NCBI GenBank assembly: GCA_044227665.1
Contig: JBGAWK010000085.1
Coordinates: forward strand, 1 to 6,647
Source: JBGAWK01 sp044227665
GTDB lineage: Bacteria > Bacteroidota > Bacteroidia > Chitinophagales > JADIYW01
Direction: 5' to 3'
Length of the DNA: 6,647 nt
Shown one piece after another: positions 1-5,751 of the stretch (positions are counted from its first letter, which is position 1; the number at the start of each line of letters is the position of its first letter). The position numbers and the translations under genes were made by a program. Under the pieces are notes generated by a model. That model saw only the letters and a program-made list of their open reading frames with translations. It was not told the origin of the DNA and made no database searches.

Positions 1-424
1 CAGTAATGAGGTGGTTTTCTTTTGGCAAATATCTAGTATGACAATAGAAAAAATAAGCAAAGCAATAGGTGGTAAGTAAGTACACGGTAGAAAGTATAAT
101 GCTAACATAATTATACCCAAAGCGGGAGAAGGAGTACAGCATGGCATAGCTTTCTACAGTAGTAAGCCAAAAAATCAGGCTAAATGTACTATAAACAGAT
201 GCAGAGAATGGGATAAAGGCATGAGTTAAGGCACAGATAACCCCTAGAAATAATACCGCAGCGAAAGCGAAATGGGAGTGCGCCTGTAAAATATGTACGT
301 AATTAAAACGATTATCCCCCGAATGACCTATATGTCTGAGGAATACACCCACACATGACAATATAAAAAAATTGAATAAGACTGTCGCCCAAAATTTCCG
401 TATGACAGCATTATTTATCATCAT
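1..424 (-). CDS. Multi-pass inner-membrane protein with an HSH motif, partial (C-terminus outside window)
   Basis: The reading frame is open from an ATG at 424 to the left edge, giving 141 codons without a stop, so the C-terminus is missing. The translation begins MMINNAVIRKFW and shows about four hydrophobic segments, near residues 11-29, 52-70, 80-97 and 107-127. The motif LQAHSHFAF (residues 47-55) sits at the start of the second segment. It resembles the HAHSH motif I recall from uncharacterised membrane proteins of Bacteroidota. Histidines at such a position could bind metal or haem, but that is inference. The start codon overlaps the stop of the DUF4105 gene as ATGA, which suggests translational coupling and a shared transcript. 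A second ATG follows immediately (421-419) and could be the true start. I do not know the function. Confidence 0.72.
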   Translation of the reverse strand, partial: MMINNAVIRKFWATVLFNFFILSCVGVFLRHIGHSGDNRFNYVHILQAHSHFAFAAVLFLGVICALTHAFIPFSASVYSTFSLIFWLTTVESYAMLYSFSRFGYNYVSIILSTVYLLTTYCFAYFFYCHTRYLPKENHLIT

Positions 425-1545
425 GTTCTACGATGAAATTGTAAGCCCCATACTAGCAAAAGCATATAAGGGAGTACCGCCTTGTGAAATATCTGTACTT
501 TGAATAGCCATATCAATACTGCCGAGACTATAAGCAGCAAGGAGAAATTCAGATAGTATTGTACAAATTTTTTGTTTTTTGACTTTAGCAGTAAGAGTGA
601 TATAGGGAAGTGCAAGGGAAATGCCCAAAGTAGATTGAAGTTGTTTTTCACGTAGGGATGATCTGTAAATAGCCACATAAACACGAGCAGCCAACCTACA
701 ATACCTGTAAACACCAAGATACTGTTAGCTTTTATAGAGAGCAACTTATTGTATCTTCCGGTAATCTGCATGGCAATAAGGATTATCAGCCCTATCCATA
801 ACAAGGCAGAAGGCGAAAGCCTCCAATTATGCTGCACAGGCGTATCTTGGTATAGGGTAAATACTTCTTTATTGATTTGTTTGTCATTGACGGTAGCATA
901 TTTTATATTTTCATCCAGATAATCGGGAAGAAACATAAGTTCTCTATTTCCAATTTCTTTATCTACTTTACTACCCAATAAGAGGTCTATGCCTAAGTCC
1001 ATCCATTCATTATGTACGTATTCATCTACCGCTTTTCTATAAGTATAACCACTCATCGTTTTTCGATTCCAGTTCACCCCAATCTTTTCCATTAAATCTC
1101 TAGGTTTGGTACAGCAGTTGTTACTCATAAAATCATAGAGATAGTATTTGTGTTCGTCCAGAGCATTCCATTCCAAAGCTTTTATCAAAGAGATAGACTG
1201 TATGCTGTCCAAAATAAGCGGACGTTCAGTAACCCAGCGATTTTCTTGTTGGTATGTAGCCATAAAATCTTGCATACTTTCTTCCGCCAAAAAGTAGTTT
1301 AGACGACCTCTTATAAATTTTTTCATAAAGCTCTCATCGAATAAAAAAGTACCATAATTATAGATAATTGTTCTGTCATTATCCAAGTGGCTTACTACCT
1401 TTATGGCAGTATGCCCGAATAACTGATAAGGCTCAGTGCCAGCACCACAGGTAAGGATACTGATAGCGTAAGGAGGATGTCCGGCATGTGCTTCCATATT
1501 CATGAATAACACAAATAGGGCTGAAATTATACGAATGAAATTCAT
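421..1545 (-). CDS. DUF4105 (Lnb N-terminal periplasmic domain-like) membrane protein
   Basis: This 374-residue protein starts MNFIRIISALFVLF, with a signal peptide ending near EAHAG. The periplasmic DUF4105 region covers about residues 24-185. Its hallmarks are LTCGAGTEPYQLFGHTAIKV, then YNYGTF, a KFIRGRLNYFL segment and YDFMSNNCCTKPRDLM, which matches the family's NC-T-RD pattern. After an extracytoplasmic linker, the C-terminal third is membrane-embedded, with about four or five segments (near 247-262, 276-296, 305-321, 331-348 and 356-370). It includes a TDHPYVKNNFNLLW loop typical of Bacteroidota members. The biochemical role of DUF4105 is not established. The frame extends three codons upstream to a TTG at 1554. 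I chose the ATG at 1545 because it directly precedes a normal signal peptide and the TTG lies inside the promoter box. The gene overlaps the downstream membrane-protein gene by 4 bp. Confidence 0.87.
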   Translation of the reverse strand: MNFIRIISALFVLFMNMEAHAGHPPYAISILTCGAGTEPYQLFGHTAIKVVSHLDNDRTIIYNYGTFLFDESFMKKFIRGRLNYFLAEESMQDFMATYQQENRWVTERPLILDSIQSISLIKALEWNALDEHKYYLYDFMSNNCCTKPRDLMEKIGVNWNRKTMSGYTYRKAVDEYVHNEWMDLGIDLLLGSKVDKEIGNRELMFLPDYLDENIKYATVNDKQINKEVFTLYQDTPVQHNWRLSPSALLWIGLIILIAMQITGRYNKLLSIKANSILVFTGIVGWLLVFMWLFTDHPYVKNNFNLLWAFPLHFPISLLLLKSKNKKFVQYYLNFSLLLIVSAVLIWLFKVQIFHKAVLPYMLLLVWGLQFHRRT

Positions 1546-1551
1546 AGAGTG

Positions 1552-1559
1552 CAAAGGTA
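1552..1559 (-). promoter_or_regulatory. Candidate -7 box (TACCTTTG) for the DUF4105 operon
   Basis: Read on the minus strand, these bases give TACCTTTG, a full match to the Bacteroidota TAnnTTTG element. The box ends only 6 bases before the ATG at 1545. The transcript would therefore start at or almost at the start codon and be leaderless or nearly so. I found no clear TTTG at the expected -33 distance, so this rests on one box and its position. Confidence 0.42.
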
Positions 1560-1567
1560 TATCTTTG
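1560..1567 (+). promoter_or_regulatory. Candidate -7 box (TATCTTTG) for the msrB operon
   Basis: TATCTTTG matches TAnnTTTG and abuts the opposite-facing box at 1552-1559. Together they form the inverted repeat CAAAG-GTATAT-CTTTG (1552-1567). Transcription would begin near 1573, leaving a leader of about 34 bases before the ATG at 1607. No convincing -33 element is seen upstream. Confidence 0.42.
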
Positions 1568-1595
1568 CCATTATTTTTTCTCTCTCATGAACAAG

Positions 1596-1601
1596 AAAGG
1601 A
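1596..1601 (+). promoter_or_regulatory. Shine-Dalgarno-like AAAGGA before msrB
   Basis: AAAGGA ends 5 bases before the ATG at 1607. Such sites are uncommon in Bacteroidota, and the other genes here have AT-rich leaders without one. It favours 1607 over the in-frame ATG at 1622 as the msrB start. Confidence 0.4.
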
Positions 1602-1606
1602 TATAG

Positions 1607-2113
1607 ATGCGTTATGAAACTATGACGAGGGGGATAAGTATTTTTATTTTAGTATTAATGACAATATCTTGCAAATCTCCTATCAGCATAAAATCTAAAG
1701 AAATTATAAACCAGCCAACGATGACACAAAATAAATCGGAAGAGGAATGGAAGTCTATCTTGTCTCCTGAAGAGTTCAGGGTACTGCGACAGTCGGGGAC
1801 AGAATACGCTTTTTCAGGAAAATATGATAAATTCTTTGAGCAGGGGAAATATTTCTGTAAGGCTTGTCATCAATACCTGTTTAGCTCGGCATATAAGTAC
1901 AATTTAGGTTGTGGGTGGCCTGCATTTTATGATGTAAACAAGGAAGGAGTAACCTATATTAAAGATAACAGTCATGGTATGAAACGGGTAGAGGTAAGGT
2001 GTAAACAATGTGACTCTCATCTTGGACATGTATTTGATGATGGGCCTATAGACAAGACAGGGATACGCTTTTGTATCAACTCTATATGTCTGACTTTTGA
2101 GCCGGAAAAATAA
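1607..2113 (+). CDS. msrB: Peptide-methionine (R)-S-oxide reductase MsrB, lipoprotein type
   Basis: This 168-residue protein reduces the R-epimer of methionine sulfoxide in proteins. An N-terminal hydrophobic stretch (residues 9-21) ends in TISC, so Cys22 is a probable lipidation site and the enzyme would be envelope-anchored rather than cytoplasmic. The -3 position of the lipobox is Thr instead of Leu/Val/Ile, which makes it somewhat weak. The SelR/MsrB domain spans about 46-166. It contains two zinc-binding CxxC pairs (Cys84/87 and Cys132/135), GCGWPAF (101-107) with Cys102 at the usual resolving-cysteine position, SHLGHVFDDGP (137-147), and the catalytic RFCIN motif with Cys156. An extra Cys161 follows where the family usually has a small or Ser residue (RFCINSIC against the common RYCINSAS). 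The gene is divergent from the DUF4105 operon and is followed 46 bp later by the SDR gene, probably on the same transcript. Confidence 0.94.
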   Translation: MRYETMTRGISIFILVLMTISCKSPISIKSKEIINQPTMTQNKSEEEWKSILSPEEFRVLRQSGTEYAFSGKYDKFFEQGKYFCKACHQYLFSSAYKYNLGCGWPAFYDVNKEGVTYIKDNSHGMKRVEVRCKQCDSHLGHVFDDGPIDKTGIRFCINSICLTFEPEK

Positions 2114-2159
2114 TTTTTTGGAAACAGCAAATACCCCTATCTTGCAAAAAAATCATACA

Positions 2160-2981
2160 ATGGGAGAATTTTCCGGCAAGACTGTATTTATCACAGGTGC
2201 TACTAGAGGCATAGGACATGCAATTGGCATGCGTTTAGCACGTGAAGGTGCCAATATCGTTATTGCAGCAAAAACAGTAGAACCGCATCCCAAATTGGAA
2301 GGAACTATATATACCGCAGCAGCAGATATGAGCAATGCCGGAGGTGTAGGCTTTGCAGTAGTATGCGATATCCGTGATGAAGAACAGGTGGAAATGGCAG
2401 TGAAGGCTACCGTAGAACGCTTTGGGGGTATAGATATATTAGTAAATAATGCATCAGCCATTAATTTGTCTCCAACCTTGCAGTTGCCTATGAAACGCTA
2501 TGACCTCATGCATCAGGTAAATGGCAGAGGCACTTTCATGACTTCACAGAAATGCTTGCCATATTTGCTGAAAGCAGAAAATCCGCATATACTTAATCTA
2601 TCTCCACCGCTGAACTTTGACGCAAAGTGGTTTGCGCCACATGTGGGCTATACGATGGCAAAATACAATATGAGCCTGTGTGTACTGGGTATGGCGGAAG
2701 AGTTTAGAAGCAAGGGTGTCGCTGTCAATGCATTATGGCCTCGCACCACCATTGCCACTGCTGCCGTAAACAATTTATTAGGTGGCAGTTCCATTATGGA
2801 TGCTTCCCGAAAACCTAGTATCATGGCGGATGCCGCTTATTATATTTTAAAAAGAAATAGTAGAAACTGTACAGGAAATTTCTTCCTCGATGACGAAGTG
2901 CTCACAGAAGAAGGTATTTCCGACTTGGATCAGTATGCCGTAAATCCCGACAAGCCTTTAATGCCGGATTTTTTTGTTTAA
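2160..2981 (+). CDS. Short-chain dehydrogenase/reductase, HSDL2-like (NAD(P)-dependent)
   Basis: This 273-residue cytoplasmic Rossmann-fold oxidoreductase has the classical SDR motifs. These are the cofactor-binding TGATRGIG (12-19), NNAS (96-99), and catalytic Asn121, Ser148, Tyr164 and Lys168 (YTMAK). The segments AAKTVEPHPKLEGTIYTAA, MKRYDLMHQVN, HILNLSPPLN, WFAPHVGYTMAKY, ALWPRTTIATAA and the terminal PDFFV are characteristic of the HSDL2-like subgroup. Human HSDL2 carries an extra SCP2 lipid-binding domain, which is absent here, as is common in bacteria. The physiological substrate is unknown; a link to lipid or acyl metabolism is inferred from the animal homologue. The frame stays open upstream to a TTG at 2097 inside msrB, but homology begins at the ATG at 2160, at the FSGKTVFITGATRG region. 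The DUF1573 gene follows after 15 bp. Confidence 0.92.
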   Translation: MGEFSGKTVFITGATRGIGHAIGMRLAREGANIVIAAKTVEPHPKLEGTIYTAAADMSNAGGVGFAVVCDIRDEEQVEMAVKATVERFGGIDILVNNASAINLSPTLQLPMKRYDLMHQVNGRGTFMTSQKCLPYLLKAENPHILNLSPPLNFDAKWFAPHVGYTMAKYNMSLCVLGMAEEFRSKGVAVNALWPRTTIATAAVNNLLGGSSIMDASRKPSIMADAAYYILKRNSRNCTGNFFLDDEVLTEEGISDLDQYAVNPDKPLMPDFFV

Positions 2982-2996
2982 TTAATTTATATATAT

Positions 2997-3488
2997 ATGT
3001 ATAAAAAAATTCTATTGCTCTGTATGCCTTTATTCGTAGCCTGTCATCAGGATAGTAAACTCAAAGACATTACTACAAAATTGTACAAAAAAAATACAAA
3101 ATACACCATAGATACGCTTACAGGAGATACCCTATATGTGGCAGATGCTGCCACCCAGAGGGGCATGAAAAAAACCCGTATTTCTTATGAAAGCACACAT
3201 TACGACTTTGGCACCGTAACGGAAGGCAAAAAGGTAAAAAAAACCTTCGCCTTTAGAAATACCGGCACAGTACCTTTAAAAATATTTTCTGCCTACGGCT
3301 CTTGTGGATGTACGGTGCCTACCTATCCCAAGGAGATGATAGCTCCAGGTGAATCAGGAGACATTATGGTAGAATTCAATTCTAAAGGTAGAGTAGGCCC
3401 TAATACAAAATCTGTAATCGTAAGTGCCAATACATTGCCACAAGAAACCCAGATTACCTTCACGGTAAATGTCGTAGAAAAAAAATAA
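2997..3488 (+). CDS. DUF1573 domain lipoprotein
   Basis: This 163-residue protein has a short lipoprotein signal, MYKKILLLCMPLFVAC, with Cys16 as the probable lipidated residue. A variable linker (17-64) precedes a DUF1573 domain of about 66-160, an immunoglobulin-like beta-sandwich fold common in Bacteroidota. Family hallmarks are HYDFGTVTEGKKVKKTFAFRN (about 68-88), NTGTVPLKI (88-96), the conserved SCGCTVP (102-108) and APGESGDIMVEFNSKG (116-131). The exact role is not known. By position and anchoring it acts in the periplasm or on the outer membrane. The start follows an AT-rich TTATATATAT leader with no Shine-Dalgarno sequence. It is the last gene of the plus-strand set and ends 4 bp from the convergent phosphatase gene, so there is no room for its own terminator between the two stops. 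Confidence 0.9.
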   Translation: MYKKILLLCMPLFVACHQDSKLKDITTKLYKKNTKYTIDTLTGDTLYVADAATQRGMKKTRISYESTHYDFGTVTEGKKVKKTFAFRNTGTVPLKIFSAYGSCGCTVPTYPKEMIAPGESGDIMVEFNSKGRVGPNTKSVIVSANTLPQETQITFTVNVVEKK

Positions 3489-3492
3489 CCTA

Positions 3493-5115
3493 TTACAATT
3501 TACTGAAAGGGATAGAAACATTCCCTTTCGATGAACTGAGTAAGAGATAATAGGATTGTGAAGGTAAATTTGCAATACCTGCATCATTTATGGTTAGCGT
3601 AGTACTATGATTAGAAGTTATTCTTCCCAAATCCTTATGCCACAAGATGCTTCCCTGTATATCTGTGATGTAAAGCGATATATCGTCATCTTCACGCAAA
3701 CTAAACTGCAAATTAAGATAATCGCTAACAGGATTTGGCAATAGCTGTAGATGCCCAAGGAAAGAAGTGCGTATAGGTGTAGAGGAATCTTTCAGTTTTT
3801 GTATGGCAAATTTATCCAACCAATTTCCATTTTTGTCCATATACTTTGCCGTAAGTGTATGCCCTTCTATTTCTAGTATCATGCAACCAGAATTTCCACT
3901 ACCCTCATACTTATATACCATGGCAGGATGCATTTTACCATTGGCATCTTCGTGCTTCCCGCTATTGCCTACCACGGCATAGACAGTACCGGTATCTTTC
4001 ATGACACCATAGGTATATTTTATATAAGTATTGCCATGATCGGGGTTGCCGTCCGTACTATCTTTAATCATATAGGGTTTCAGCTGTCCCGACTTGCCAT
4101 AATGTCCTTTCAGAAGGTAAGATCGCTCATAGACATGGCTATGTCCGCATAGTACCAAGTCCACGCCGTAGCTTTCGAGTATAGGAACATAGTTTTCTCT
4201 CATACCTTGCATGATGAGTTCCCATGCTGCATCGGAATCATGAGAACCCTTGCTGTAAGGTGGCTGATGCCAATAGGCAATTTTCCAAGTTTTATTAGAA
4301 TTTTCAAGATCTTTCTTTAGCCATTTAGCCATCACGGAGTTTTTGTCTCCTATGTACTGTATGAGTTCGGAATTAAGTGAAACAAAATGGGCATTACCCC
4401 AGTCGTAGCTGTAGTAAGCTTCAGCACCAGAGGGTTCTCCACCTCCTTCGCCATTTCTGAAGGTTTCTACTAGGTCATAATACGGACCTCTATGTATTGA
4501 AGGGTCTTTATCCCTATTGAATACTGAATTATAATCATGATTACCAGGACATGGATAGAAAGGAAGAAAACGGAATAGCGAATCATAGCCGTAATAGCTG
4601 TCAAATACTTTCTGTTGGTATTCGATATCTTTTCCATCGTCGTAAACATTATCTCCCAGCCATAACCAAAAATTTGAAGGATATTGGTCGTAATAATTCT
4701 GAAAAGTCTGTCTTACTTGCCGCTGTTCACTATTGCCAGCACCAAAATCTCCTGTCACCCATATTCTCATGAGTGAGGTATCACTGGCGGGAGGTGCTGT
4801 GGTAAATCTATGTCTGCCGTCATTACCTGCCAACAGTGTATTATTGGTATATACTGCATAATAATATGTAGTAGAAGGGATAAGATTACCTATAAATATG
4901 ATGTGGTCATCTAAAGTATCATTAATAAAAACCTCCTCACTGAGGTCGTCAGGGGTAAGCCCATAGAATACTTTGCTATTGCCTTCGATATCTGTACGCC
5001 ACATAATTTTTATACTTGTAGGCGTAAGGCTCTGTAAGTAAGGGCCGCGAAGTAAATTTTGAGCAGTAGCAATACTACAACAGAGAGATATAAATAGTAG
5101 TAAGTATTTTTTCAT
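3493..5115 (-). CDS. Secreted purple-acid-phosphatase-like metallophosphoesterase with T9SS type A sorting domain
   Basis: This 540-residue protein has a signal peptide (1-18, ending ATA before Gln19). A fibronectin-III-like PAP N-terminal domain follows (about 20-107, GPYLQSLTPTSIKIMWRT). The metallophosphatase domain spans about 115-420. All five dinuclear-metal motifs are present: GDFG (Asp123), GDNVY (Asp155, Tyr158), GNHD (Asn192, His193), YWHQPPY (His283) and GHSH (His325, His327). The tyrosine in the second motif is the iron-binding residue that gives purple acid phosphatases their colour. The C-terminal ~85 residues are a type A sorting domain, starting LLPNPVSDYLNLQFSL (458-473) and ending in a beta-rich Gly/Ser segment. 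The enzyme should therefore cross the outer membrane by T9SS and be released or attached to the surface. A role in hydrolysing extracellular phosphate esters is inferred from the family; the substrate is unknown. It is transcribed alone, convergent to the DUF1573 gene. Confidence 0.93.
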   Translation of the reverse strand: MKKYLLLFISLCCSIATAQNLLRGPYLQSLTPTSIKIMWRTDIEGNSKVFYGLTPDDLSEEVFINDTLDDHIIFIGNLIPSTTYYYAVYTNNTLLAGNDGRHRFTTAPPASDTSLMRIWVTGDFGAGNSEQRQVRQTFQNYYDQYPSNFWLWLGDNVYDDGKDIEYQQKVFDSYYGYDSLFRFLPFYPCPGNHDYNSVFNRDKDPSIHRGPYYDLVETFRNGEGGGEPSGAEAYYSYDWGNAHFVSLNSELIQYIGDKNSVMAKWLKKDLENSNKTWKIAYWHQPPYSKGSHDSDAAWELIMQGMRENYVPILESYGVDLVLCGHSHVYERSYLLKGHYGKSGQLKPYMIKDSTDGNPDHGNTYIKYTYGVMKDTGTVYAVVGNSGKHEDANGKMHPAMVYKYEGSGNSGCMILEIEGHTLTAKYMDKNGNWLDKFAIQKLKDSSTPIRTSFLGHLQLLPNPVSDYLNLQFSLREDDDISLYITDIQGSILWHKDLGRITSNHSTTLTINDAGIANLPSQSYYLLLSSSKGNVSIPFSKL

Positions 5116-5545
5116 GAATTATTATTTTTATTATAAAATTAGCAAATAATTTTGAAAATTCATAAAATGATAGTCGAAATGTTTCTTTAAATTCATTACT
5201 ATCTGAGAAATAGAATGATGGATGTACATGATGTGGATTGGATTCGTGCCGGGTAATGAAAATAATATTGATAGGGAATAATTCAATACCACCTATAATC
5301 CAACACACAAGGAACAGCCATGTTAAAAATAAAAAGATTATCTATATAATGTATAAAACGTTGAGGAGTTTTTTTACTTTTGAGAAGTTTAGTATAACTA
5401 TGAGTTGTATGGGAATGAAGAGAAGAATTTTAAAAACTATTAAAACGATAAATTATAGGATATGAAAATACAGTTTATAAATGAATACATGTTCTGTTGA
5501 TAATTTTAAAATATTACTGATATAATTCATACTTTAAAAAAAACT
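5116..5545. other. AT-rich gene-poor spacer
   Basis: These 430 bases separate the phosphatase start from the small ORF at 5546. Frames longer than 70 codons exist on both strands (5238-5465 plus, 5075-5308 minus), but they lack recognisable domains and one overlaps the phosphatase start, so I do not call them. The phosphatase promoter should lie next to 5115. On the minus strand TTATTTG (around 5143-5149) is one base short of the TAnnTTTG consensus and is only a weak candidate. I see no tRNA, repeat or clear rho-independent terminator. Confidence 0.5.
5375..5382 (+). promoter_or_regulatory. Possible -7 box TACTTTTG upstream of the small ORF
   Basis: TACTTTTG fits TAnnTTTG inside an AT-rich spacer on the strand of the downstream small ORF and repeat protein. 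It would give a leader of about 160 bases for the small ORF. There is no good TTTG at the -33 distance, and such boxes occur by chance in AT-rich DNA. Confidence 0.22.
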
Positions 5546-5647
5546 ATGAAAAAAATAAAGGTAAGATTAGTTATCAATGATGGCGGAATTGTACGTATTG
5601 TTAGCGATGCAGAAAGTCTATTGCCAGAAACAACTGTAACGAAATAA
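5546..5647 (+). CDS. Possible small ORF (33 aa), unknown function
   Basis: An ATG at 5546 opens a 33-codon frame, MKKIKVRLVINDGG followed by IVRIVSDAESLLPETTVTK, ending in TAA. The start has a Bacteroidota-like leader (TTTAAAAAAAACT just upstream) and a Lys-rich N-terminus. The body is mixed polar and hydrophobic with no signal peptide or membrane segment, and the composition looks protein-like rather than random. I do not recognise it. It lies 104 bp before the repeat-protein gene, on the same strand and just upstream of a hairpin. It could be a small peptide gene, an upstream ORF, the remnant of a decayed gene, or chance. Confidence 0.35.
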   Translation: MKKIKVRLVINDGGIVRIVSDAESLLPETTVTK

Positions 5648-5656
5648 TTCAACATC

Positions 5657-5685
5657 AGCAGATTAGCACAAGGAGCTTGTCTGCT
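5657..5685 (+). other. Hairpin-forming inverted repeat between small ORF and repeat-protein gene
   Basis: AGCAGA (5657-5662) can pair with TCTGCT (5680-5685). Alternatively, ACAAG (5668-5672) can pair with CTTGT (5676-5680) around a 3-base loop; the two pairings share base 5680. No T-run follows, so it is not a standard intrinsic terminator. It could stabilise or end the transcript of the small ORF, or be chance. Confidence 0.28.
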
Positions 5686-5751
5686 ACAACTCAAAGTAAA
5701 TAATCAATTGCATCAAATATTCAAAATTATTAAAGAATAAAAATTATTGTT

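Noticed and set aside
1546..1554. Upstream TTG start for the DUF4105 gene (three extra codons)
   Set aside because: The TTG lies inside the TACCTTTG promoter box, and the ATG at 1545 starts a normal signal peptide.
2097..2159. TTG-started N-terminal extension of the SDR overlapping msrB
   Set aside because: The extra 21 residues do not look like SDR sequence, and the ATG at 2160 gives the usual family length and N-terminus.
5075..5308. 77-codon minus-strand frame
   Set aside because: It overlaps the start of the phosphatase gene in another frame and has no protein-like features.
5238..5465. 75-codon plus-strand frame in the spacer
   Set aside because: The translation is Ile/Lys/Arg/Ser-rich with no recognisable domain, as expected from AT-rich noncoding DNA, and it contains the candidate promoter box.
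5657..5685. Intrinsic terminator
   Set aside because: The hairpin is not followed by a T-run, so it is listed only as an inverted repeat.
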